NCBI GenBank assembly: GCA_964236735.1
Contig: CAXSFM010000007.1
Coordinates: 171,332-235,331, forward strand
Origin: JAIVJG01 sp964236735
GTDB lineage: Bacteria > Acidobacteriota > Blastocatellia > Pyrinomonadales > Pyrinomonadaceae
Length of the DNA stretch: 64,000 nucleotides
Reading direction: 5' to 3'
Under the pieces are notes generated by a model, which was not told the origin of the DNA, ran no database searches, and worked only from the letters and a program-made list of their open reading frames with translations. Of the stretch, positions 36,001 through 43,649 are shown piece by piece. The first letter of the stretch is position 1; the number at the start of each line of letters is the position of its first letter. The position numbers and the translations under genes are program-made.

Positions 36001-38965
36001 TTATTCCGATCCGAGCCTGCGCCCGCGCCCGCGCGTCCTCGCGATGAACACGAAAGCGCAGTCGGGGCTGTGGCCTTACGGCATCAGCGGCGACTTGCCC
36101 ATCGTGCTGGCGCGCATCAACACGACGGAGGATTTGAAAGTCGTGCGCCAACTGTTGCGCGGGCATGGCTATTTGCGTCTCAAGGGTCTGGCGATTGACC
36201 TCGTCATTCTTAACGACCATCCGCCGAGCTACATACAGGAGTTGCAGGAAGAGTTGCAATCGCTCGTGCGTTCGTCGAGCGCGCAGGCTTTGCAGGACAA
36301 GCCGGGCGGCATCTACCTGCGTCGCACAGACACGATGCCGGAGGCCGACCGCATCCTGCTGCACGCCGTCGCGCGTGTCGTCATCGTCGCCGAACGCGGC
36401 ACGCTCGAAGAACAACTCGTGCGCCGCACGACCGAAGAAGAAATGCCTTTGCCGTTTGTACCGCGCGCGCCTTCGCGCACATATCCAGAGCCGCCGCTCG
36501 TCGCTCCCGAACTCGCGTTCTTCAACGGCCTCGGCGGGTTCAGCCACGGCGGGCGCGAGTACGTGACCGTGCTCGGCGAAGGACAATGGACGCCCGCGCC
36601 TTGGACGAACGTCGTCGCTAACGAACACGACTTCGGCTTTCAAGTGACGGAGACCGGTGCGGGTTATACGTGGTCAACTAACAGCCGCGAGAATCGCCTG
36701 ACGCCGTGGTCGAACGATGCCGTCAGCGATCCGCCCGGCGAATGCATTTACATCCGAGATGAAGAGACCGGCACAATCTGGACGCCGACGCCTCTGCCCA
36801 TCCGCGAGGCCGAGCCTTACGTCGTCCGGCACGGTCAGGGCTACACCGTCTTCGAGCACACGAGCCACGGCATCTCGCAAGAGTTGCTGCTCTTCGTCCC
36901 GCTCGATTCATCCGTCAAAATCTCGATGCTGCGTCTGCGTAACCGGACTGACAGGCGGCGCATGTTGTCTGTCACGAGCTACAGCGAACTCGTGCTCGGC
37001 GTGGCGCGCGGCGCGTCCGCGCCCTACATCATCACGAAGATTGACGAGAAGACGGGCGCGATTTTCGCGCGCAACCCTTACAACAACGAGTTCGCGGAGC
37101 GCGTCGCGTTCTGTGACGTGAGCGTCGAGAAACGCGACGCGACCTGCGACCGCAAAGAGTTCGTCGGGCGCAACGGCACGCTGGCGCGTCCCTCTGCACT
37201 GCGCCGCGCCAATCTCGCAGGACGCAGCGGCGCGGGACTCGACCCCTGCGCGGCCTTGCAAGTAACCATCGAGCTTGCGCCGGGCGAGGGACGCGAAATC
37301 TTTTTCCTCTTCGGTGAGGAAGAGAGCGAAGCGAAGGCGCGCGAAGCACTGGCGCGCTTCCGTAGCTCGCAAGATGTCGGCGAAGCGTTCGAGCGAGTCA
37401 TCGCGCGCTGGGACGAGATGCTTGAGACATTGCAGGTGCGGACGCCCGACGCGGCGATGGACACGATGCTGAATCGCTGGCTGCTCTGCCAGACGCTCGC
37501 GTGTCGCGTCTGGGCGCGCTCGGCCTTTTATCAATCGGGCGGAGCCTACGGTTTTCGAGATCAGTTGCAGGACGTGATGGCGGCCATCTACGCGCGCCCC
37601 GACATCGCGCGCGCGCAAATCCTGCTCGCCACCGCGCACCAGTTCAAAGAAGGCGACGTGCAACACTGGTGGCATCCGCCGACGAGTCGCGGCGTCCGCA
37701 CGCGCTTCTCCGATGACCTGTTGTGGCTGCCTTACGTCGCGAGCTTTTACGCGCGTGTGACCGGCGACGTGAGCGTCTTCGATGAAGTCGTCCCGTTCCT
37801 CGACGCGCCGCTTTTGGTTGAAGGCGAGGACGAGTCTTACACGCAGCCCAACGTCTCGACGGAGACGGCCACGCTCTATGAACACTGCGCGCGCGCGCTT
37901 GATCGCAGTTTGAAGACGGGCGCGCACGGGTTGCCTCTGATGGGTTCGGGCGACTGGAACGACGGCATGAACCGCGTCGGCAACGAAGGGCGTGGCGAGA
38001 GCGTGTGGGTCGGTTGGTTTCTGCACAATACGCTCTCGCAGTTCACGCCGTACTGCGACGCGCGCGGCGAAGCGGCACGCGCAGAGAGTTATCGCGCGCA
38101 CGTCGAGAAGTTGAAGGCGTCGCTCGAAGCCGAAGCATGGGACGGCGGCTGGTATCGTCGTGCCTACTTCGACGACGGCACGGCACTCGGCTCGTCTGAG
38201 AACGAAGAGTGCCGCATTGATTCCATCGCGCAGACGTGGGGCATCATCTCCGGCGCAGCCGACCCGCAACGCGCGCACCGCGCGATGGCCGCCGTCGAGG
38301 AATATCTCATCCGGCGCGGTGATGGTCTCGTCATTTTGTTCACGCCGCCCTTCGATCACAGCCCGCTCGATCCCGGTTACATCAAAGGCTATGTTCCCGG
38401 CGTGCGCGAGAACGGCGGGCAATATACGCACGCCGCGCTGTGGGTCTTAATCGCCTACGCGCTCATCGGCGACGGCGACCGCGCGGGCGAACTCTTCGCG
38501 CTCCTGAATCCGATCAATCATGCTTCGACGCGCGCTGGCCTGCACAAATACAAAGTTGAGCCTTACGTCGCCGTGGCGGATGTCTATGCGGTCTGGCCGC
38601 ACACGGGGCGCGGCGGTTGGACTTGGTACACGGGCTCGGCCAGTTGGATGTATCGCGCGGGGCTGGAATTCATCCTCGGCTTCCACTTGCGCGGCGAGAC
38701 GCTGGTGATTGACCCGTGCATCCCGCGCGGCTGGCGCGACTATGAAATCACCTACCGGCACAAGAGTGCGCGCTATCACATCCGCGTCGAGAATCCGCAG
38801 GGCTTGAGTCGCGGTGTCGTGCTCGTCGAGGTGGACGGCGCGGCGCAAACGTCAGGAAAAATCCCGCTCGCCGACGACGGCGCGAGCCATGAAGTGCGCG
38901 TCGTGCTCGGCGAATTGATGACGACGTTGGAAGTTAAGCAAGAGGCTGAAGCCAGGCAGACGTGA
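30062..38965 (+). CDS. Cyclic beta-1,2-glucan synthase (NdvB/Cgs-like; GT84 plus GH94-type modules)
   Basis: The product is 2967 aa. It follows the plan of cyclic beta-1,2-glucan synthases. A helical N-terminal region (1-400) precedes membrane segments at about 420-475. The glycosyltransferase domain follows, with VITLDSDTQLPRDAARRL, GEGSFTGKGLYDVDAFM and HRWTRGDWQIARW. More membrane segments lie at about 835-1000. A long middle part contains a glycoamylase-like segment (YGPFGVPGLGLKRGL, IRAFMAHHQGMSLVAL). The C-terminal phosphorylase-like GH94 part has PYGISGDLPIVLARI and GSGDWNDGMNRVG (likely catalytic Asp). These inner-membrane proteins make cyclic glucans for the periplasm, used in osmotic adaptation and host contact in alpha-proteobacteria. 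A TAA at 30050 blocks any earlier start; GTG 30062 or ATG 30077 is used. It stands alone. Confidence 0.9.
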   Translation: MRFSRMILTPSLAFLFGLTRRRAADARDELPIREELYSVERLEHYAVTLATKHQVSGTPRRGRRLLPRLEDNGRELLAAYRSLAEAIRDEHAISPAAEWLVDNFHIVEEQLREIREDLPTGYYKELPKLESGQMAGYPRIYALTLDLIAHTDSQLDTDTLRRFIRAYQSVATLTIGELWAIAISLRLALVENLRRLATRIVAAREEREQADALADRLLDIASRQPDELVPLLEGRLGKREDLDRAFIVQLTQRLRDQDPALAPVFDWLEGQLKRREQTTEQIVHLEHQRQAAAQVTVGNIITSMRLLSTLDWRDFFEEVSLVDPILAQDPAGIYERMNFATRDRYRHVVERISKRTPATEIEVAREAVRLAAASHAKDTSDAGRSHIGFYLIDDGQAMLEKTFGYRTRVREGLYRFILKHPTFFYLGTLAMLTTLVVALLVIAGFYAGGGLFMLVALAALSLIPASDLALSVLNWDVTHLLGPRLLPSMDADEGIPSDAQTLVVVPTLFTSAESIAELLEKIEVHYLANQDENLRFALLGDFADAAQEEMPADTSLLEAAFAGIEELNARHADEAGARRFHLFTRRRVWNESEESWMGWERKRGKLEEFNRLLRGARDTTFNVATADAALLAKIRYVITLDSDTQLPRDAARRLVAVASHPLNRPQFDTQTGRVVRGYGILQPRVSVTLESASRTRFARVFSGNTGVDPYTTAASDVYQDLFGEGSFTGKGLYDVDAFMRALKGRVPDNSLLSHDLFEGLYARAGLVTDIELLDDYPAHYDTFAQRQHRWTRGDWQIARWLFRSVPDARGRKTRNRLPLIARWKIFDNLRRSLVAPAILLWLAAAWTILPGSPALWTLFVVLTLAFPIYAHVTTSLLLHPRGIPWSSNFWSMWGDVVTNTTQVALSVTYIAHQSYLMVDAVARTFWRKLISRRHLLEWTTAAQAERGSTHDRSTVARFMWPAVALALLISIFILLMRPSSLIVAAPFLLAWAFSPLIAYRVSRRLAPSRQMLEPADARALRLVARRTWRFFENFVGAEDHWLPPDNFQEDPRPVVAHRTSPTNMGLLLLSTIAAHDFGHVATLELVERLELTFATLDALPKFNGHFFNWYDTQAAAPLEPRYISTVDSGNLAGHLLAVKQACLELPAGVLFDRRTLDGLADAVALMREEAALLGTMRQRTEVVTVKHLRGELEACAALVAGEPPETFSEWLKIFNKLTHHALVIEDIVGALAHEHGAENFVELRFWLDALRRQSQNLTRDLHALAHESFTLAALLAPHIQFCSADTRARWEETARELNRVATPARISERCVDALAQISLMRGEIARDAAATIATANAAEHAGAVAALDVLQRSLEEASGASGKLLERTNELARASEKLFDEMDFKFLFDAERKVFAIGYNVNAARNDNSYYDLLASESRLASFIAIAKGDVPQEHWFRLGRQLTPVDGGRALISWTATMFEYLMPLLVMRDYERTLLHQTYAAVVSRQIEYGGERRVPWGISEAAYNARDLQLTYQYGPFGVPGLGLKRGLSEDLVIAPYATMLAAMVAPQRAFENLRRLEREGALARYGFYEAIDYTPDRLPENQERALIRAFMAHHQGMSLVALDNLLNRDAMQRRFHAEPLVQATELLLQERIPRGAPAAHPRAEEVLSGRVVRTLTGFVTRVYDAPNLPTPRTQLLSNGAYTVMLTTAGAGYSTCRGLAVTRWREDVTRDNYGSFIYLRDVRSGAVWSTGYQPVRRRAKNYEAAFSEDKVVFRQSDAGIITQTEIVVSPEDDAEVRRVSLTNESTRVREIEVTSYAEVVLTAPAADAAHPAFSNLFIETEFIAAENALIARRRPRSSKDAPVYGVHVVIADGERIGAIQYETDRSRFLGRGHTPADPVAVMEDRPLSNTVGAVLDPVFSLRERVRLQPGQTVRLTYTTALASTREQALLLADKYHDPSSFEREARLAWTQAQVEMRHHNISAEEAHLFQRLAGRVLYSDPSLRPRPRVLAMNTKAQSGLWPYGISGDLPIVLARINTTEDLKVVRQLLRGHGYLRLKGLAIDLVILNDHPPSYIQELQEELQSLVRSSSAQALQDKPGGIYLRRTDTMPEADRILLHAVARVVIVAERGTLEEQLVRRTTEEEMPLPFVPRAPSRTYPEPPLVAPELAFFNGLGGFSHGGREYVTVLGEGQWTPAPWTNVVANEHDFGFQVTETGAGYTWSTNSRENRLTPWSNDAVSDPPGECIYIRDEETGTIWTPTPLPIREAEPYVVRHGQGYTVFEHTSHGISQELLLFVPLDSSVKISMLRLRNRTDRRRMLSVTSYSELVLGVARGASAPYIITKIDEKTGAIFARNPYNNEFAERVAFCDVSVEKRDATCDRKEFVGRNGTLARPSALRRANLAGRSGAGLDPCAALQVTIELAPGEGREIFFLFGEEESEAKAREALARFRSSQDVGEAFERVIARWDEMLETLQVRTPDAAMDTMLNRWLLCQTLACRVWARSAFYQSGGAYGFRDQLQDVMAAIYARPDIARAQILLATAHQFKEGDVQHWWHPPTSRGVRTRFSDDLLWLPYVASFYARVTGDVSVFDEVVPFLDAPLLVEGEDESYTQPNVSTETATLYEHCARALDRSLKTGAHGLPLMGSGDWNDGMNRVGNEGRGESVWVGWFLHNTLSQFTPYCDARGEAARAESYRAHVEKLKASLEAEAWDGGWYRRAYFDDGTALGSSENEECRIDSIAQTWGIISGAADPQRAHRAMAAVEEYLIRRGDGLVILFTPPFDHSPLDPGYIKGYVPGVRENGGQYTHAALWVLIAYALIGDGDRAGELFALLNPINHASTRAGLHKYKVEPYVAVADVYAVWPHTGRGGWTWYTGSASWMYRAGLEFILGFHLRGETLVIDPCIPRGWRDYEITYRHKSARYHIRVENPQGLSRGVVLVEVDGAAQTSGKIPLADDGASHEVRVVLGELMTTLEVKQEAEARQT

Positions 38966-39283
38966 GAGTTGAACGCGCTCGTGGAAGTCGTCCGCGTTTG
39001 GAAGATGTTGAGAGGTATGTCGGCGAAGCCTTGCAACTTTGTATCATTGTAGTGCATCATACTTGCCAGTTACTCCTTCTCTCGCGCGTCAACGGTGATG
39101 CGCTCCCCGTGCTAAAGCTTAAGCCGGCGGCGTTATGGATGGTTCGAGAGTAGGCTGATTTCAACTTCAGAAGCCGCTCTTTTGAGCACCCGAACGCGAG
39201 CCTTCGCTGCCACCGTTACACCGAAGCCAACTTTGATTCGAAGCTTCTCTTTAAAGCTCCCAAGAGGGGAGAGGTACATACTC
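38966..39283. other. 318-bp leader region upstream of the RRM gene
   Basis: No gene is seen. The stretch is AT-richer than the surroundings and includes TTGCAACTTTGTATCATTGT (near 39032-39051), which could contain a promoter. It ends in a long purine Shine-Dalgarno block (GAGGGGAGAGG, 39264-39274). A long 5' leader is common for cold-induced RRM genes, but no structure was resolved. Confidence 0.4.
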
Positions 39284-39673
39284 ATGTCAATGAAACTTTA
39301 CGTCGGTAATCTCGCTTTCCAAACCACGAGCGAAGATTTGCAGCAACTTTTCGCACAGGCTGGAACGGTCGAGTCGGCTTCGGTCGTCGAAGACCGCGAC
39401 ACGGGTCGCTCGCGCGGCTTCGGCTTCGTCGAAATGTCTTCCAAGGAAGAAGGCGAGGCTGCCATCGCGCAGTTTAACGGTAAGGAAGTCGGCGGACGCG
39501 CGCTGACCGTCAATGAAGCCAAGCCGCGTGAAAATCGCAGCGGTGGCGGCGGCGGCGGTCGTGGCGGTTACGGCGGCGGCGGCGGCAATCGCGGCGGCGG
39601 TGGCGGCTACGGCGGCGGCGGTGGCAACCGTGGCGGCGGCGGCGGCGGCGGAAGCCGCGAGCCGCGCTGGTAA
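39284..39673 (+). CDS. Glycine-rich RRM RNA-binding protein
   Basis: The product is 129 aa from the ATG at 39284, which follows GAGGGGAGAGG; the frame is open for 34 codons upstream but this is leader. Residues 1-80 form one RNA recognition motif with RNP2 (LYVGNL) and RNP1 (RGFGFVEM). The tail is Gly-rich with Arg and Tyr (GGGGGGRGGYGGGGGNRG repeats), the layout of bacterial cold-inducible RNA-binding proteins. It probably remodels RNA at low temperature. A DEAD-box helicase follows after a terminator-like hairpin, a fitting partner. The GGC repeats at 39540-39650 are coding, not a separate repeat element. Confidence 0.93.
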   Translation: MSMKLYVGNLAFQTTSEDLQQLFAQAGTVESASVVEDRDTGRSRGFGFVEMSSKEEGEAAIAQFNGKEVGGRALTVNEAKPRENRSGGGGGGRGGYGGGGGNRGGGGGYGGGGGNRGGGGGGGSREPRW

Positions 39674-39707
39674 GAACGTCCAAGACGGACGACCGGCGAC
39701 CCTTCAA

Positions 39708-39752
39708 GAAAGCGCCCCCGGCCATGAAACAAAAACAGCCGGGGGCGCTTTC
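39708..39752 (+). terminator. Strong hairpin between RRM and helicase genes
   Basis: Perfect 15-bp arms GAAAGCGCCCCCGGC (39708-39722) and its complement (39738-39752) enclose a 15-nt A-rich loop. Following bases (CGGCATTTAC) have only a short T-run, so termination may be partial and allow some read-through into the helicase. Confidence 0.7.
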
Positions 39753-39814
39753 CGGCATTTACACAAAGACGCCGTAGCTGAACTAGACAGCGGCGGCGCA
39801 CACAAAGGAACTCA

Positions 39815-41020
39815 ATGGAATTTTCTGAACTGGGATTGCAGCCCGCGCTTGTGCGCGTGTGCGAATCCCTCGGGTACAAAGAACCCACACCGATTCAAAG
39901 ACAGGCGATCCCTGTCGTGTTGAGCGGCTCCGATTTGATCGGCTGTGCTGAGACCGGCACAGGGAAGACAGCCGCGTTTCTTCTTCCAACAATTCAAAGA
40001 ATGTCTGAGACACCGCGCCCCGGCGTACGCGTGCTCGTCCTCGCGCCGACGCGCGAACTTGCGACACAGATTGACGCCAGTTACAAAGAACTCGCCCCGA
40101 AGAAGTCGCCGCGTTGCGTGTGCGTCATCGGCGGCGCGGGACTCTCACGCCAGAGCGAAGAACTGAGGCGCGGCGCGGGCGTCGTCGTCGCCACACCGGG
40201 TCGCCTGCTCGACCACTTAGAGCGCGGCACGCTCAATCTCGCGCACGTCGAAGTCCTCGTCCTCGATGAAGCTGACCGCATGTTCGACATGGGCTTTTGG
40301 CCCGCCATCCGTAGAGTGCTGGCTGTGCTTCCGAAGACCAGACAGACTTTGCTCTTTTCGGCGACGATGTCTTCGGCCATCGAAGACCTCGCGCGCTCGA
40401 CGATGCGCTCACCGAAAGTTATCGAAGTGAGCCAGCGCGGGCACGCCCCTATCACCGTCGAGCAGACCGTCTATCCGGTCGCGATGGAATCGAAGACGGC
40501 GCTCTTGCTTGACTTGCTTGAGCGCGAGCGTTTCGAGCGCGTGCTGGTTTTCACACGCACCAGACGCGGGGCTGAACGTCTCTCGCACATTCTCGAAGCG
40601 CGCGAGCACAAGGTGAATCGCATTCATGCCGACCGCACGCAACCGCAACGCGAAGCTGCTTTGCGCGGCTTCAAAAACGGCATGACGCGCGTCCTTGTCG
40701 CCACAGACATCGCCGCACGTGGCATTGATGTGGATTCCGTCTCGCACGTTATCAACTACGACGTGCCCTCCGCGCCGGAAGACTACGTGCATCGCATCGG
40801 TCGCACGGGTCGCGCCGGCAAAATCGGACGCGCCATCACGCTCGTCACGCCGGCAGAGGAGCCTGCTTTGCGCGGCATCGAACGCTTGACGGGTCAGGCG
40901 GTCGAGCGCGTTTTGCTTCCGACCTTCGGCGGCACGCAGGTCGCGAGATCGCTCGCGCCATCGAAGATCGCCGCCTCGCGCGTCGGGCGACGCTCGTTCC
41001 GCCCGCGTCGTTCGAGATAA
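39815..41020 (+). CDS. DEAD-box ATP-dependent RNA helicase (RhlE-like)
   Basis: The product is 401 aa, the compact core of a DEAD-box helicase. Motifs in order: Q motif (GYKEPTPIQRQAIP), I (AETGTGKT), Ia (PTRELA), Ib (TPGRLL), II (DEAD in VLDEADRMFDMG), III (SAT), IV (VLVFTRT), V (ATDIAARGIDV), VI (HRIGRTGRAG). The basic tail (SRVGRRSFRPRRSR) could bind RNA. The role is probably ribosome assembly or RNA unwinding in the cold, judging by the RRM neighbour. AAAGGA precedes the ATG. Confidence 0.94.
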   Translation: MEFSELGLQPALVRVCESLGYKEPTPIQRQAIPVVLSGSDLIGCAETGTGKTAAFLLPTIQRMSETPRPGVRVLVLAPTRELATQIDASYKELAPKKSPRCVCVIGGAGLSRQSEELRRGAGVVVATPGRLLDHLERGTLNLAHVEVLVLDEADRMFDMGFWPAIRRVLAVLPKTRQTLLFSATMSSAIEDLARSTMRSPKVIEVSQRGHAPITVEQTVYPVAMESKTALLLDLLERERFERVLVFTRTRRGAERLSHILEAREHKVNRIHADRTQPQREAALRGFKNGMTRVLVATDIAARGIDVDSVSHVINYDVPSAPEDYVHRIGRTGRAGKIGRAITLVTPAEEPALRGIERLTGQAVERVLLPTFGGTQVARSLAPSKIAASRVGRRSFRPRRSR

Positions 41021-41022
41021 CG

Positions 41023-41081
41023 AACAATCGCGATTGTTGAAAAAGGCCGTCTCTTCATCGAGGCGGCCTTTTCTTTTTTTG
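41023..41081 (+). terminator. Palindrome and intrinsic terminator after the helicase
   Basis: A perfect 16-bp palindrome AACAATCGCGATTGTT (41023-41038) is followed by a classic terminator. AAAAGGCCGTCTC (41042-41054) pairs with GAGGCGGCCTTTT (41061-41073, one G-U pair) around the loop TTCATC, then a T-rich run to 41081. Confidence 0.9.
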
Positions 41082-41095
41082 AAATTCAATAGAGC

Positions 41096-41263
41096 GGTTT
41101 GCGAATGAGTGCGACATGAGAGAAAGAATGTTCACCACAGAGGACACAGAGAGACACAGAGAAAAGAGCGAGGTTTGATTGCCTCTCTCTGGTCTGCCTC
41201 TGTGCCCCTCCGTGTCCTCTGTGGTTAATCTCCGGTCACATTCATTTGCAACCCGCAGTAGGG
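41096..41263. repeat. Dispersed inverted repeat (ACCACAGAGGACACAGAG type)
   Basis: The core arms are CACCACAGAGGACACAGAG (41133-41151) and CCGTGTCCTCTGTGGTTAA (about 41210-41227), with inner complementarity GACACAGAGA/CTCTGTG. Weaker outer arms GGTTTGCGAATGAGTGCGAC and GTCACATTCATTTGCAACC extend the element to about 168 bp. It is non-coding and lies between the helicase terminator and the carotenoid operon end. Sequences of this type recur in several bacterial phyla, by recollection. It is unrelated in sequence to the repeats at 21437 and 22690. Confidence 0.75.
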
Positions 41264-41302
41264 CGGCTTCCACGCGCATGAAAGTGACGCGCATCAGCAT
41301 CG

Positions 41303-42004
41303 TTAAGCGATTGAGCGACGCGGGCCGGCAAAGAAATCAACGTAACAATGAAGCGCGCATAGCACGCTGCCGATGAGCGCGGCGAGATATAGTTGATGTG
41401 CGAGCGCAAGCAGCGTGAAGAAGAACACGATGCTGACGCCGACTAACCGCGCAGGTGCGTGAGAGGCGAGAGGCCGGCGGAACACACTGAAGACGAGCAG
41501 GCCGGTCAGGAACCATCCGGCGAAGTTCGTGGCCGGAATGTTGTAGTAAATTCCAGCGCCCTGCCAGCGCCAGTAGTCGAGACGATGCGCAGCGAGCGGG
41601 TCAATGATGAGGTCAATCGCCGTCAACCAGAGCGCGGCGAATATCGCCTCGAACCACGCGGGCAGTTGGAGACGCGCCATCATCTCCCGCACGTAAGCGA
41701 CGAGCGTGACCCACGCTGACGCCATCACGAGCGGCACGCCGAGCAGTTTCAAGCCCAGCGTGTCGGTGTAAACGTAGCGTCCGAACGGAACTCCGAAACG
41801 GACGCCGGTAGCTTCGACGAGGAAACCGCAGAGCGCGATGCAGGCAATCGTCGCCAACTCTCGCCGTCCGCGCGCGCTGATGAACACGATGAGTCCGGCG
41901 AGCAGTAGAAACAGCGCGGCGAGCCAGCCTTGATCTGCGCGCACGCCCCCAAACAAGACATGACTGGCGACGCCGCCGACCCACAACACGATGTAAACAA
42001 GCAC
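41303..42004 (-). CDS. cruF: CruF-type carotenoid 1',2'-hydratase
   Basis: The product is 233 aa with about seven membrane segments, matching the CruF/DUF422 carotenoid hydratase family (LVEATGVRFGVPFGRYVYTD, WLTAIDLIIDPLA, WRWQGAGIYYNIPATNFAGW are diagnostic). It adds water across the terminal double bond of an acyclic carotenoid end to give a tertiary hydroxyl. It is the last gene of the minus-strand carotenoid operon. The start is uncertain: GTG at 42004 is the last possible codon, and the frame continues open upstream without an ATG into the crtD-like gene end. Confidence 0.88.
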   Translation of the reverse strand: MLVYIVLWVGGVASHVLFGGVRADQGWLAALFLLLAGLIVFISARGRRELATIACIALCGFLVEATGVRFGVPFGRYVYTDTLGLKLLGVPLVMASAWVTLVAYVREMMARLQLPAWFEAIFAALWLTAIDLIIDPLAAHRLDYWRWQGAGIYYNIPATNFAGWFLTGLLVFSVFRRPLASHAPARLVGVSIVFFFTLLALAHQLYLAALIGSVLCALHCYVDFFAGPRRSIA

Positions 42005-42156
42005 GCACGCAGAGAGCAGTATGCGTCTTAGTTGCCGCCAACGTCGCTGCCATGATGAAGACGCCGCTGTCGTCGTCGCCGTCGTCGCCGCCGACTTTGT
42101 CGTGCGAGTGTCGCTGCGGCGTCGTGCCGGTCTCGCTTCTCGCGTCTCTGCGTCGC

Positions 42157-43623
42157 TCAGTGTTCGTACCTCTCGATCATCTCACACGTAATTTGCGCGG
42201 ACATCAGCACGGTGGGCGTTCCGCCGCCGGGATGCGTGCTGCCACCGACGTAATAGAGGCCGCCGAAGCGCGCGTCTTTGTTTGGTGGACGTAGAAACGC
42301 GCGACGCCAGCCGTGCGAGTGCGTGCCGTAAATCGCCCCGCCCGGCATCAAATAGTCGCGTGCGATGCGGCGCGGCGTCCACACGTCCGAGACGGCAACG
42401 TCTGACTCGATGCCGGGGAAGCCGCCCCGCTTCAACTGCGCGAAGATGCGCGCGCGTGCCTGCGCCGTCTGCTCCGCAGACCAGTTGTCGTCTTCGGCGG
42501 GCGCGTTTGCCATCACGAAGAGAGTTTCGCCCCCTCCGGGCGCGAGCGTGCGGTCGGTGCGGCTCGGCGCGGAGACATAAACGGTCGGCTCGTCTGGAAA
42601 GCGTCGCTCGTCGAAAAGCTGCGCGAACTCGCGCCGGTAGTCGGGCGAGAAATAGACTGTGTGATGCGCGAGTTGCTTTAACTCACGACGGATGCCGAGC
42701 AAGAGAACGAAGCCGGAGAGCGAGCGCGCCAACGCCGGTTGCTGTTTGCCTGTCGTCCCCAATAATCCGCGCGCGAGCGAAGCGTCGCCGTTCATCACTA
42801 CCACATCGGCGGACAGTCGCGTGCCGTCGGCGCGCCTCACGCCATGAACTTTGTGTTCGTCGTGCTCGATCTGTTCGACGCAGGCGTTCGCCAGCAAAGT
42901 GACTTTCAACTCTCGCGCCAGCGCGCAGATGCTTTCGACGAGTTGATAGAGTCCGCCGCGTACATGCCAGCCGCCGAAGGCGTATTCGATGTACGGAATG
43001 ACGGCGAGCGTGGCTGGCGAACTGTAGGGCGAAGAGCCGACGTAGGTCGGATAGCGGTCGAACATTTGTCGGAGCTGCGGGCTGCGAAAAAAATGCTCGA
43101 CCGTGCGATGGTAATTGCCCCACGCATGTTTGAACGGCATGAATCGGAGCATGGCCTTGAACGCGCGGAGGTCGGGCGGATCAAAGGGACGGCGGCGTAA
43201 GAATGTCTCGCGCGAGAGAGCGAAGAGACGCGCTCCGAGTTCCATGAAACGCATGAAGCCGTCAACGTCGCGCGGCTCGATCTGTCGGATGGTCGCCAGC
43301 CAGTCGGGAAGGTTCGTCGTGTAGGTGAAGCGCGTGCCGTCGCTGAAGACGTAATCGGCGAGCGGCGCGACGGGAACGAGTTCAACGTGTTCCTGCAACT
43401 TGCTGCCCGCCGCCGCGAAGAGTTCTTCAAAAATCCACGGCATCGTGATGAGCGACGGGCCGGTGTCGAAGCGAAAGCCGTCTCGCTCCCAAACATTCAT
43501 CTTGCCGCCGAACGCGCCTCCCTGTTCGCAGACCGTGATGCGCCAACCTCCGGCGGCGAGCCTGAGCGCGGTCGCCAGCCCGCCCAAACCGCCGCCGATG
43601 ATGATGGCTGATTTTTGTTTCAT
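42157..43623 (-). CDS. crtD: CrtD/CrtI-type carotenoid desaturase
   Basis: The product is 488 aa from ATG 43623; an upstream TTG at 43632 is also possible. The N-terminal FAD-binding motif is IIIGGGLGGLATALRL, followed by the family block GFRFDTGPSLITMP. The C-terminal signature is GGLYYVGGSTHPGGGTPTVL. It belongs to the CrtI/CrtD phytoene desaturase group. Because a second desaturase in the operon lies next to crtB, this copy beside cruF is more likely the 3,4-desaturase that follows hydration (CrtD). That assignment is from position, not from sequence alone. A 26-bp gap separates it from the glycosyltransferase. Confidence 0.82.
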   Translation of the reverse strand: MKQKSAIIIGGGLGGLATALRLAAGGWRITVCEQGGAFGGKMNVWERDGFRFDTGPSLITMPWIFEELFAAAGSKLQEHVELVPVAPLADYVFSDGTRFTYTTNLPDWLATIRQIEPRDVDGFMRFMELGARLFALSRETFLRRRPFDPPDLRAFKAMLRFMPFKHAWGNYHRTVEHFFRSPQLRQMFDRYPTYVGSSPYSSPATLAVIPYIEYAFGGWHVRGGLYQLVESICALARELKVTLLANACVEQIEHDEHKVHGVRRADGTRLSADVVVMNGDASLARGLLGTTGKQQPALARSLSGFVLLLGIRRELKQLAHHTVYFSPDYRREFAQLFDERRFPDEPTVYVSAPSRTDRTLAPGGGETLFVMANAPAEDDNWSAEQTAQARARIFAQLKRGGFPGIESDVAVSDVWTPRRIARDYLMPGGAIYGTHSHGWRRAFLRPPNKDARFGGLYYVGGSTHPGGGTPTVLMSAQITCEMIERYEH

Positions 43624-43649
43624 GCGTCGCAATAATTCATCTCGTCTTG

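Noticed and set aside
36908..38431. 507-codon open frame on the minus strand
   Set aside because: It is an antisense shadow of the GC-rich glucan synthase gene with low-complexity Arg/Ala composition.
39540..39655. Short-period GGC/GGT repeat array
   Set aside because: It encodes the Gly-rich tail of the RRM protein.
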